A stretch of 6,951 bases of DNA from Deltaproteobacteria bacterium (GTDB taxonomy: Bacteria; Desulfobacterota; Dissulfuribacteria; Dissulfuribacterales; QOAL01). The stretch spans positions 1 through 6,951 of the forward strand of contig WFRQ01000303.1 of NCBI GenBank assembly GCA_015486425.1. Reading direction: 5' to 3'. The notes beneath the pieces were generated by a model. The model had not been told where the DNA came from and did no database searches. It worked only from the letters and a program-made list of their open reading frames with translations. The translations under genes and the position numbers were made by a program. Shown here piece after piece: positions 1 to 5,614 of the stretch. Position 1 is the stretch's first letter. Each line of letters begins with the position of its first letter.

Positions 1-1176
1 GCGGAAACGGGTTATGAGCTTTTTCAGGGCATGAACCACGTCTTCCTGATCACTGATTGTGAGCATGGGATAAAGAGGAAGAGAGAAAAGTCTCTCACTG
101 TTCCATTCAGAGCTTGGAAGGTCTCCTTTTTGGAATCCATATTTTTCACGATAGTATTTCTGCAGATGAACAGCGGGAAAGTGGAGACCTGTGCCGATAT
201 TTTCTTCCTGCATGGCTGCTATGAACTCATCCCGGGTTACACTTAGAGTGTCAGTATTGAGTCTGACAATATAGAGATGCCACGCATGAACATGCGGCCA
301 CGGTACAGTGCCAAGCGGAAGAATTTCTGAAATATTTTCAAGCATATGATGATAATTCATTGCAAGTTCGCGCCTTATTCTGTTGAATTTTCCAAGCCAC
401 GCAAACTGATGTATGCCTATTGCCGCCTGAATGTCGAGCATGTTGTACTTGTAACCTGGTTCCTCAACTTCATACTGCGGTATGCCACCCTTTGAGTACC
501 TCTTCCATGCATCCCTTGAAATGCCGTGGAAGCGGAGACGCCTCATCCGTCTGGCCCATTGATCATTATTTGTAAGTATCATCCCGCCTTCGCCTGTGGT
601 CATGTTCTTGATGGGATGAAAACTGAAGATGGCTGCCTCTGAGTCCGCCCCTATGAGTTTTTCCCTGTACTCTGTTCCTACGGCATGAGCAGCATCTTCA
701 ATAACATGAATGCCACGAGGTTCGCACAAATCACGCAACGCGTCCATATCGCAGGGTGCACCGGCAAAATGCACTGGAATAACCGCTTTTGTGCGCGGAG
801 TAATTTTTTCAGCAACTGCAGTGGTATCAATCTGCAGGGTATCCTTGTCAACGTCTGCAAATACAGGCCGTGCTCCGCACAGTTCAATATTGTTTACAGT
901 GGATGGCCAAGTAATGGAGGAGGTTATTATTTCATCTGATGGCTCAAGGTCAAGGCAGGCAAGGACAAGATGAAGCCCGGATGTGGCAGAATTTACAGAA
1001 ATGGCCTCGGCGCCTCCACTCCATTCTGAAAAGGCCTTTTCAAATTTTGCAACCTTGGGCCCTGTGGTCAGCCATCCTGATTTCAGGCTGTCCACAACCT
1101 CATCAATCTCTCTGTCGCTTATGGTCGGGCGGGAAAATGGAAGAAAATCCCTTCTCACTGGCTCACTGTGCTTCAC
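1..1176 (-). CDS. arnB: ArnB-like PLP-dependent sugar-nucleotide aminotransferase (DegT/DnrJ/EryC1/StrS family), 3' end cut by window edge
   Basis: I translated this frame by hand: 392 codons are open from a GTG start to base 1 with no stop, so only the extreme C-terminus is missing (E. coli ArnB has about 380 residues). Family members move an amino group from glutamate to a keto-sugar nucleotide; ArnB itself makes UDP-4-amino-4-deoxy-L-arabinose for lipid A modification. Visible motifs: SGWLTTGPK (33-41), SATSGLH (63-69), VIEDAAHAVG (158-167, D161 expected to contact the PLP pyridine nitrogen), and FSFHPIKNMTTGEGG (184-198) with K190 as the PLP lysine. The C-terminal half resembles ArnB specifically: WPHVHAWHLYIVRL (293-306), GTGLHF (328-333), QKYYRE (339-344) and EWNSERLFSLPLYP (357-370). 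The GTG start is preceded by AAGGAG with 6 bases between, and overlaps the stop of the upstream transporter gene by 4 bp (GTGA), indicating translational coupling. The family is certain; the exact sugar substrate is inferred. Confidence 0.85.
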   Translation of the reverse strand, partial: MKHSEPVRRDFLPFSRPTISDREIDEVVDSLKSGWLTTGPKVAKFEKAFSEWSGGAEAISVNSATSGLHLVLACLDLEPSDEIITSSITWPSTVNNIELCGARPVFADVDKDTLQIDTTAVAEKITPRTKAVIPVHFAGAPCDMDALRDLCEPRGIHVIEDAAHAVGTEYREKLIGADSEAAIFSFHPIKNMTTGEGGMILTNNDQWARRMRRLRFHGISRDAWKRYSKGGIPQYEVEEPGYKYNMLDIQAAIGIHQFAWLGKFNRIRRELAMNYHHMLENISEILPLGTVPWPHVHAWHLYIVRLNTDTLSVTRDEFIAAMQEENIGTGLHFPAVHLQKYYREKYGFQKGDLPSSEWNSERLFSLPLYPMLTISDQEDVVHALKKLITRFR

Positions 1177-1547
1177 GTTGCACTCCTTGTAATAAGATAG
1201 ACTCCGAAACATATGACTATAATTCCGGCCCATCTTACAGGCGTAAGGGCTTCATTGAAAAAATATTTTCCTGCAAATGCAGTAACTATGTACCCGATAC
1301 TCAGGAGGGGATAGGCGTAGCTGACTTCAACCCTGGACAGTACCAGGAGCCATACTGCGACACTGACAACATAGCACACAAGGCCTGCCAGCACAAAGGG
1401 GTTCACAGCGACGCGAAGCGCAATGGGAACCATGTTTTCAATGGAAAACTGGAAGTGACCTATTGAGCTCATGCCCTTTTTCAGTGCCAGTTGAGCTGCG
1501 GCATTAAGAAGTACACCAGTAAGTATTAGAGGTATGTATCGATTCAT
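1173..1547 (-). CDS. Small four-helix membrane transporter, ArnE/ArnF-like (SMR/DMT superfamily)
   Basis: This 124-residue hydrophobic protein has four likely membrane helices, roughly at 4-22, 38-58, 60-72/75-93 and 103-120, the usual size for SMR-type proteins. The central stretch with VSYAYPLLS (75-83), then NEALTP (98-103) and WAGIIVICFGVYLI (106-119), resembles the ArnE/ArnF subunits that flip undecaprenyl-phosphate-aminoarabinose across the inner membrane. Helix 1 has no glutamate matching EmrE Glu14, which argues against a drug/proton antiporter. The gene immediately precedes and overlaps the ArnB-like gene, which supports a role in aminosugar-lipid transport. ArnE and ArnF normally act as a pair and no partner is visible here, so a partner may lie outside the window or the protein may act as a homodimer. 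The ATG start suits the family, but only AT-rich sequence and a large palindrome lie upstream, with no Shine-Dalgarno motif. Family confident, substrate inferred. Confidence 0.8.
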   Translation of the reverse strand: MNRYIPLILTGVLLNAAAQLALKKGMSSIGHFQFSIENMVPIALRVAVNPFVLAGLVCYVVSVAVWLLVLSRVEVSYAYPLLSIGYIVTAFAGKYFFNEALTPVRWAGIIVICFGVYLITRSAT

Positions 1548-1562
1548 TTTTTTAATATGCCG

Positions 1563-1669
1563 TATCTACTCACAGGGTACCGCATCTGCTGTGTTGTCGG
1601 GGGCTCGAAGTACGGGAAGTACGCCTTCGCCCCCTCCGCCTTGCATCTGCAGCACCCTGTGAGCAGATA
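1563..1669. repeat. 107-bp imperfect palindrome (MITE- or REP-like element) just upstream of the SMR gene
   Basis: The outer arms TATCTACTCACAGGGT (1563-1578) and ACCCTGTGAGCAGATA (1654-1669) are inverted repeats matching at 15 of 16 positions. Inside them GCATCTGC occurs at 1582-1589 and 1643-1650 and can partly pair. An inner stem joins GGGGG plus CGAAG (1599-1610, with a 2-nt bulge) to CTTCG plus CCCCC (1625-1634). The tip holds GTAC-GGGAA-GTAC (1610-1622). The whole can fold on itself on either strand. It has no convincing ORF and no T-run after it, so it is not a simple terminator. A non-autonomous mobile or repetitive element is the best reading, but only one copy is visible. Confidence 0.7.
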
Positions 1670-1709
1670 TGTGTCAAGAAAAAATTGTTGTGTGAAAAGC
1701 GACTTTTTG

Positions 1710-1760
1710 CTGGTGCCCAAACTCCAGTTTGGGTATCCATTGGTCTGAAGCTCCTGCTTC
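1710..1760 (+). repeat. REP-like two-hairpin unit, copy 1 (forward)
   Basis: Two palindromes lie about 13 nt apart: CCCAAACTCCAGTTTGGG (1716-1733) and GAAGCTCCTGCTTC (1747-1760). The reverse complement of 1804-1854 repeats the same arrangement: the first 24 positions agree at 23, the second hairpin at 13 of 14, while the spacer between hairpins has diverged. Conserved stems with a variable spacer are what is expected of a REP/BIME-type palindromic repeat whose structure matters. Confidence 0.75.
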
Positions 1761-1803
1761 TTTCCTTATTGATACCTGCAGGGTGAGTCACCTGTTCCTG
1801 TGT

Positions 1804-1854
1804 GGAAGCTGGAGCTTCCGGCTGTACGTTCCCAAACTGGAGTTTGGGAACCAG
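1804..1854 (-). repeat. REP-like two-hairpin unit, copy 2 (inverted)
   Basis: This is the inverted partner of the unit at 1710-1760. It contains GGAAGCTGGAGCTTCC (1804-1819) and an 11-bp-stem hairpin at 1828-1851 built around CCCAAACTGGAGTTTGGG. It starts 18 bp past the chrA stop codon. The outer hairpin could protect or end the chrA transcript, but no T-run follows it on the minus strand, so an intrinsic terminator is not supported. The two units are 43 bp apart in opposite orientation, a BIME-like layout. Confidence 0.75.
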
Positions 1855-1871
1855 CGAACACTCGATCTATG

Positions 1872-3059
1872 TTATAAAATCAGGGCTGACAGAGCTCCGC
1901 CAGCGAGGACTACCCATAGTATATCTATTTTATATCGCAATGCCACAAATGCAGCGATACTGATAATCACTGCCATTATCTCCCAGTGAACAGCCATGGC
2001 AAAACGCACGGTTACTGCAGCAAGAAGCCCTACAAACGAGCAGAGTATGCCCTTGATAGCCCTTCTGAACATCAGATTGTTCTTGAACCTGTCAAACCAC
2101 GGAGTAACAAGCAGGAGTATGATAAAAGACGGGGCAAAGATGCAAATGGAGGCAATAACTGCTCCTGTTAATCCGTAAAGCAGGTATCCTGCGAAAGTGG
2201 CGGTTATGACAATGGGACCAGGCGTGACCTGTCCAAGGGCGATGCCGTCCATGAGTGTCTTTTCATCAAGCATGTGTCTCGCGCCGGCTATTTCATGTAA
2301 CATAAGTGGGAGAGACGCATAACCTCCTCCAAAGGCGAACAGATCAATCTTGACCATTATGAAGCCGAGGAGGGAGAGCTGCTTATTAATAAAAAACAGA
2401 ATAAGCAGCATTAGTAAAATAACCAATGCTACCATGAGACCGAAACGGAAGGTGCTCTGCAGAAATGATTTATTTACAGGCTCCTGTTCCCGGTCATCTC
2501 CTGTTGGCCCGGTTTTTGATGGCTCCTTTATAAGCTTTCCGTAGAGCACGGGGCCTGCGGCAGCAGACAGCAGGATAACAGTGACCGGGCTGCCTCCAGG
2601 TATTATGTATGCTGCTCCTGCAACAGTGAGGAGTATATCCTGCCATGTGAGCAATGTCTTTCTGCCAAAGTTCAATGTGGCATTTGCCACCATGGCGATC
2701 ACAATCACCTGCAGTCCTGAAAACAGGGCCAGTACTGCTGGAATATCCTGCCCGTGCCTGTAGGCCACGGAAAGCAGAAGCATCAGCAGGAAGGCAGGAA
2801 GAGAAAAGCCCGTATAAGCGCTCAGTGCACCTGCAGGACCACCGGCCCTGAGCCCTGCATAGGCTGCTGCCTGCATGGCCGTTGCCCCTGGTATTGTCTG
2901 CACAAGCGCCACTCCGTGTCTGAAATCTCTTTCTGACACCCATTTTTTTTCTCTTACCGCAAGGTCACGTATATAGGCCACCATGGCAGGGCCGCCAAAG
3001 GCAGTGAGGCCCAGTTTCAGAAAGGAGAAAAAAATTTCAGTAGGAGACGGTGATTTCAT
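1872..3059 (-). CDS. chrA: Two-domain chromate transporter family protein (ChrA/CHR)
   Basis: This 395-residue inner-membrane protein has the length and duplicated architecture of long-chain CHR transporters, which export chromate (and may handle sulfate-like anions) using the proton motive force. The N-terminal repeat has LKLGLTAFGGPAMVAYI (14-30), followed by REKKWVSERDF (36-46) and QTIPGATAMQAAAYAG (54-69). The C-terminal repeat has KIDLFAFGGGYASLPL (237-252) and GIALGQVTPGPIVITATFAG (272-291). A charged loop (about 175-198) separates the halves. The ATG lies 4 bp after the bioB stop, so it is very probably co-transcribed and translationally coupled with bioB; its own Shine-Dalgarno is weak. 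Many CHR proteins have never been tested for chromate, and the link to biotin genes leaves the true substrate open. Family assignment is firm. Confidence 0.93.
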   Translation of the reverse strand: MKSPSPTEIFFSFLKLGLTAFGGPAMVAYIRDLAVREKKWVSERDFRHGVALVQTIPGATAMQAAAYAGLRAGGPAGALSAYTGFSLPAFLLMLLLSVAYRHGQDIPAVLALFSGLQVIVIAMVANATLNFGRKTLLTWQDILLTVAGAAYIIPGGSPVTVILLSAAAGPVLYGKLIKEPSKTGPTGDDREQEPVNKSFLQSTFRFGLMVALVILLMLLILFFINKQLSLLGFIMVKIDLFAFGGGYASLPLMLHEIAGARHMLDEKTLMDGIALGQVTPGPIVITATFAGYLLYGLTGAVIASICIFAPSFIILLLVTPWFDRFKNNLMFRRAIKGILCSFVGLLAAVTVRFAMAVHWEIMAVIISIAAFVALRYKIDILWVVLAGGALSALIL

Positions 3060-3063
3060 AAAG

Positions 3064-3999
3064 TTACTTCTGCCTTTCCAGTTCCTGTTCCCAGAGCTGT
3101 TTTATCTCATTAACCATTCTGATATCTTCCTGGACCGGCCTGCCCCTTACGGTAAGATATCCTCCAGTGAGCATGGCATCAGCCCCTGCCATAAAGGCAA
3201 GGCCCTGGAAATCTCTGAGTATTGTATCCCTTCCACCTGCAAGACGGAGCGGAGTTGTCGGCATGAGCAGTCTGAAAATTGCTATGGTGCGTATCACCTC
3301 TGATACCGACAGGCCAGGAGCGCCGTACAGAGGTGTCCCCTTTATTGGTACAAGTACGTTAAGCGGGACAGAGTTTACCTCAAGGGCTGTGATTTCACGG
3401 GCAAGGGAGAGCCTGTGCTCTGCTGCTTCACCAAGACCAAGAAGACCTCCTGCGCAAACCTCAAGGCCTGCCTCTTTTGCCGCCTCTATGGTGGATACCC
3501 GCTGTTCATATGAATGAGTTGTGCATATTCTGGGGAAAAATTCTCTGCAAGCCTCGAGATTGTGATGATAGCGGCTCAAACCTGCATCTCTAAGCTCTTT
3601 CAGGGCGTTAAATGTCATGATGCCAAGAGAGGCGCACACCTTAATGCCAGCTTTTGCCCTGATGGCTGCGATACGCCTGCAAATACGTTCTACATCCTTT
3701 GGAGTGACGCTCCGGCCACTTGTCACAATGCTGAACCTGATTGCCCCTGAATCTTTTGCTGAAATGGCCTCTTTTACCAGTTCGTCTGTTGATTTGAGAC
3801 CATACTCCGGCGCACCTGTGCTGTATCTTGATGACTGGGCGCAGAAGGCGCAGTCCTCGCTGCATCTGCCTGACCTGGCGTTTGAAATGGTACAGAGGGA
3901 AAAGGTTGTGCCGCGATTCTGCAGTTTGGCCTTGAGGGCCATGGCTGTCAGTTCACTCAGTGGCAGGTTGGCAAACTCGGTTATTTCCCGGTCAGTCAT
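3064..3999 (-). CDS. bioB: Biotin synthase, radical SAM enzyme with variant auxiliary-cluster ligands
   Basis: This 311-residue protein converts dethiobiotin to biotin by inserting sulfur, the last step of the pathway, in the cytoplasm. The radical-SAM [4Fe-4S] motif CxxxCxxC is C46, C50, C53 in SGRCSEDCAFCAQS. Other family blocks are YHHNLE (144-149), VCAGGLLGLGE (181-191), VPLNVLVPIKGTPL (211-224), and RLAGGR (252-257) with R252 at the E. coli Arg260 position. Of the E. coli [2Fe-2S] ligands, Cys128 and Cys188 are kept (C122, C182), but Cys97 is replaced by S90 in RFSIVTSG. Extra cysteines occur at C36 (SLCTISN), C151 and C159 (RICTTH). This matches the pattern I recall for so-called Type II BioB of anaerobes, proposed to use a 4Fe-5S cluster. 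The protein is shorter than E. coli BioB (346), mainly at the C-terminus. The start lies 6 bp after the bioA stop with only a weak Shine-Dalgarno, suggesting coupling. Confidence 0.95.
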   Translation of the reverse strand: MTDREITEFANLPLSELTAMALKAKLQNRGTTFSLCTISNARSGRCSEDCAFCAQSSRYSTGAPEYGLKSTDELVKEAISAKDSGAIRFSIVTSGRSVTPKDVERICRRIAAIRAKAGIKVCASLGIMTFNALKELRDAGLSRYHHNLEACREFFPRICTTHSYEQRVSTIEAAKEAGLEVCAGGLLGLGEAAEHRLSLAREITALEVNSVPLNVLVPIKGTPLYGAPGLSVSEVIRTIAIFRLLMPTTPLRLAGGRDTILRDFQGLAFMAGADAMLTGGYLTVRGRPVQEDIRMVNEIKQLWEQELERQK

Positions 4000-4005
4000 G
4001 ATGGA

Positions 4006-5403
4006 TCAGAGCCTTTCAAAAACCTGTCTGAGGGTCTTTTCCGTTTTCTGCAGAATATCTTCAATGGCGTCAGGCTCTGTGCAGAGAGGCGGAAACAGGT
4101 AGGTTACATCTCCAAGAGGCCTTAATATCAGGCCGTTTTCAAGCCCCTGCAGGTATACCTGCCAGCCTACGCGCAAATCAGATTCAAAGGGCGCCTTTGT
4201 TTTCCTGTCCCTGACAAGTTCAAAGGCTGCAGCCATGCCTGTACCCCTGACATCCCCCACATGAGGGAGCTCTGTCATGCGTTCCTTACCTTTCTGAAGA
4301 GCTGTTATTTTATATGGAAGTTTATTTAAAACTTCTTCTTCAGCGAAAACCTTTGCGGAACCAAGGGCAGCAGCGCATCCAAGTGGGTTGGCAGTGAATG
4401 TGTGGCCGTGGAAAAATGTCCTGCCCTCGGCGTAGTCAGCGTAATACGCATTGTAGATTTCATCAGTAGTAATGGTTGCCGCAAGGGGAAGGTATCCGCC
4501 GGTAAGCCCCTTTGAAAGGCACAGGAAGTCAGGGACAATACCTGCCTGTTCGAGAGCAAACATGGTACCTGTACGTCCAAAGCCCGTTGCTACTTCGTCA
4601 AAAATAAGGTGGATATCATGCTGCCTGCACATAGCAGCAATTTCTCTTAGATACTCAGCTGGATATACGATAATACCGCCTGCCCCCATGAGGAGTGGTT
4701 CAAGGATCAGCGCTGTTATAGAGCCACCCTTTTCTGCAAGCAGTTTCCTGAAAGGATTAAGACACTCAAGAGAGCAGTTAAGCGTGCTGAACGGCCCCTG
4801 TGATACATCATCCCATGTGGATTTTGACGGGGCCTCACACCCCATGGGGCAACGATAACAGTAAGGCGCGGGGATTCTGTATGAATCAAATGTAAGAGGT
4901 TTAAACGGTCCTTCAAAGGCAGGCACCCCGCCAAGGCTTATTGTGCCAATTGTGTCCCCGTGATAACCCCGCTCAAGGGAGACGAATCTGGACCTCTGTT
5001 CATCCCCCTTGATAATTCTGTATTGAAATGACATCTTCAGCGCCACTTCATTTGCAGTGGAGCCATTGTCTGAGAAAAAGACCTTTGAAAGCACTGGGGG
5101 CGTAATACTGACAAGGTACTCTCCGAGCCTGATGGCCCCTTCATGAGTGGTGGCTGCAAAATGCACCTGCTCCAGCCGGTCAAGCTGTTTTTTTACAGCC
5201 TCCTTTATCACCGGGTGATTATGGCCGTGCATGACGCACCACCAGGATGATATGGTGTCATAGTATCTTCGGCCCTCATGGTCATAAAGGAATATTCCCT
5301 CGGCCCTGTCCACAAGGAGAAGGTCGCGTTGTTCAAAATCCTTCATCTGGGTATAGGGGTGCCAGATAAAATCCCTGTCTTTCTGCTGCAGAATTTTTTT
5401 CAT
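4006..5403 (-). CDS. bioA: Adenosylmethionine-8-amino-7-oxononanoate aminotransferase (DAPA synthase)
   Basis: This 465-residue class III PLP aminotransferase makes 7,8-diaminopelargonate from KAPA, normally with S-adenosylmethionine as amino donor. BioA hallmarks: IWHPYTQM (13-20, Y17 as in E. coli), SSWWCVMHGHNHP (52-64), a PLP-phosphate loop DNGSTANE (112-119), GYHGDT (146-151), DEVATGFGRTG (269-279, D269 and R277), the PLP lysine K298 in LSKGLTGG, and LRPLGD near the C-terminus. Compared with E. coli BioA (429 residues) there is a cysteine-bearing insertion at about 179-216: C182, C185, C189, C210 and C214. Similar insertions occur in BioA of anaerobes, and a metal or redox role is conjecture. 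The ATG at 5403 is the first possible start, since the frame has a stop shortly upstream. Its Shine-Dalgarno is poor, and it overlaps the stop of a small upstream ORF by ATGA. bioB follows after 6 bp. Confidence 0.96.
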   Translation of the reverse strand: MKKILQQKDRDFIWHPYTQMKDFEQRDLLLVDRAEGIFLYDHEGRRYYDTISSWWCVMHGHNHPVIKEAVKKQLDRLEQVHFAATTHEGAIRLGEYLVSITPPVLSKVFFSDNGSTANEVALKMSFQYRIIKGDEQRSRFVSLERGYHGDTIGTISLGGVPAFEGPFKPLTFDSYRIPAPYCYRCPMGCEAPSKSTWDDVSQGPFSTLNCSLECLNPFRKLLAEKGGSITALILEPLLMGAGGIIVYPAEYLREIAAMCRQHDIHLIFDEVATGFGRTGTMFALEQAGIVPDFLCLSKGLTGGYLPLAATITTDEIYNAYYADYAEGRTFFHGHTFTANPLGCAAALGSAKVFAEEEVLNKLPYKITALQKGKERMTELPHVGDVRGTGMAAAFELVRDRKTKAPFESDLRVGWQVYLQGLENGLILRPLGDVTYLFPPLCTEPDAIEDILQKTEKTLRQVFERL

Positions 5404-5507
5404 TTTGTTTTTTTCTGACGCTCAGGCCCTACTGGCAGACAAGAGCATACCCCAGCCGCTTTTAACAGTGCGACCGGGGCATAGACGGCATCCAGGAGAA
5501 TTTGCAT
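5400..5507 (-). CDS. Possible 35-residue leader ORF overlapping the bioA start (speculative)
   Basis: This short frame runs from an ATG at 5507 to a TGA that overlaps the bioA ATG as ATGA. The predicted peptide begins MQILLDAVYAPVALLKAAG, carries a Cys-Ser-Cys (21-23), and ends in a basic tail (QKKTK). A start-stop overlap could couple bioA translation to it, which would explain the weak bioA ribosome site. Against it: no clear Shine-Dalgarno precedes its ATG, it matches no family I know, and a strong hairpin (5446-5483) lies inside the frame, so the sequence may be conserved as RNA or be a repeat rather than code for a peptide. Confidence 0.25.
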   Translation of the reverse strand: MQILLDAVYAPVALLKAAGVCSCLPVGPERQKKTK

Positions 5508-5614
5508 GGACTTATTGAGAAGTTACAAAATCAGGAGCTTATTGTTTTTTCAGGGGAACTTAACAGATTACCTGTGAAAGTCCAGTGGGTGGCGGCTTGC
5601 AGGGTTGAGAAACG
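5404..5614. other. 211-bp intergenic gap between the kinase gene and bioA
   Basis: The bioA-proximal half contains the leader hairpin and the possible 35-codon ORF. The kinase-proximal half is AT-rich and holds a small imperfect dyad, TTAACAG-ATTAC-CTGTGAA (5560-5578), which could be an operator or a weak stem. A TTGTAAC half-site (minus strand, 5528-5522) recalls BirA boxes, but I found no second half at the proper distance. I see no convincing promoter or intrinsic terminator, so whether bioA is transcribed from its own promoter or from the kinase gene cannot be decided by eye. Confidence 0.5.
5446..5483 (-). promoter_or_regulatory. Strong RNA hairpin in the bioA leader
   Basis: Read on the minus strand, ATGCCCCGGTCGC (5482-5470) pairs along its full 13 positions with GCGGCTGGGGTAT (5459-5447) around a 10-nt loop. 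Three of the pairs are G-U, which become A-C mismatches in plus-strand RNA, so the fold favours the bioA-sense transcript. A shorter outer helix may form between CTC-CTGG (5498-5492) and CCAG-TA-GGG (5435-5427). No T-run follows, so it is not an intrinsic terminator. It matches no riboswitch I recognise; it may be a leader control element or a structured repeat. Confidence 0.5.

Larger units (their letters stand above)
1548..1871. other. 324-bp intergenic region composed largely of palindromic repeats
   Basis: Between chrA and the SMR gene there is no credible protein-coding sequence; short frames crossing it are translated repeats. It holds the 107-bp palindrome (1563-1669) and the pair of REP-like units (1710-1854). 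The 40 bp between them is AT-rich. A TTGACA -35-like hexamer lies on the minus strand at 1677-1672, but no fitting -10 follows it at 16-18 bp. The promoter of the SMR-arnB pair should lie here if it is not read through from chrA; I cannot place it. Confidence 0.6.

Noticed and set aside
939..1466. 175-codon plus-strand ORF
   Set aside because: It is antisense to the ArnB-like and SMR genes, which have clear family motifs; the product resembles no known family.
1672..1677. Promoter for the SMR-arnB pair (TTGACA on the minus strand)
   Set aside because: The -35 hexamer is perfect, but no TATAAT-like sequence occurs 16-18 bp downstream; that position falls in the GC-rich palindrome.
1570..1791. 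73-codon minus-strand ORF in the chrA-SMR gap
   Set aside because: It is a translation of the palindromic repeats, low in complexity and rich in Arg/Ser, with no family resemblance.
1828..1851. Intrinsic terminator after chrA
   Set aside because: The stem is good and well placed, but no T-run follows on the minus strand, and the same hairpin recurs in the inverted unit, so repeat identity explains it better.
1563..1854. CRISPR array
   Set aside because: The repeats are inverted and of two unrelated types, with no regular direct repeats or uniform spacers.
3617..4102. 161-codon plus-strand ORF
   Set aside because: It lies opposite bioB and the end of bioA and mirrors their codon pattern; it is a shadow frame.
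5522..5528. BirA operator before bioA
   Set aside because: There is a TTGTAAC half-site on the minus strand, but no matching inverted half at the usual 14-16 bp spacing.
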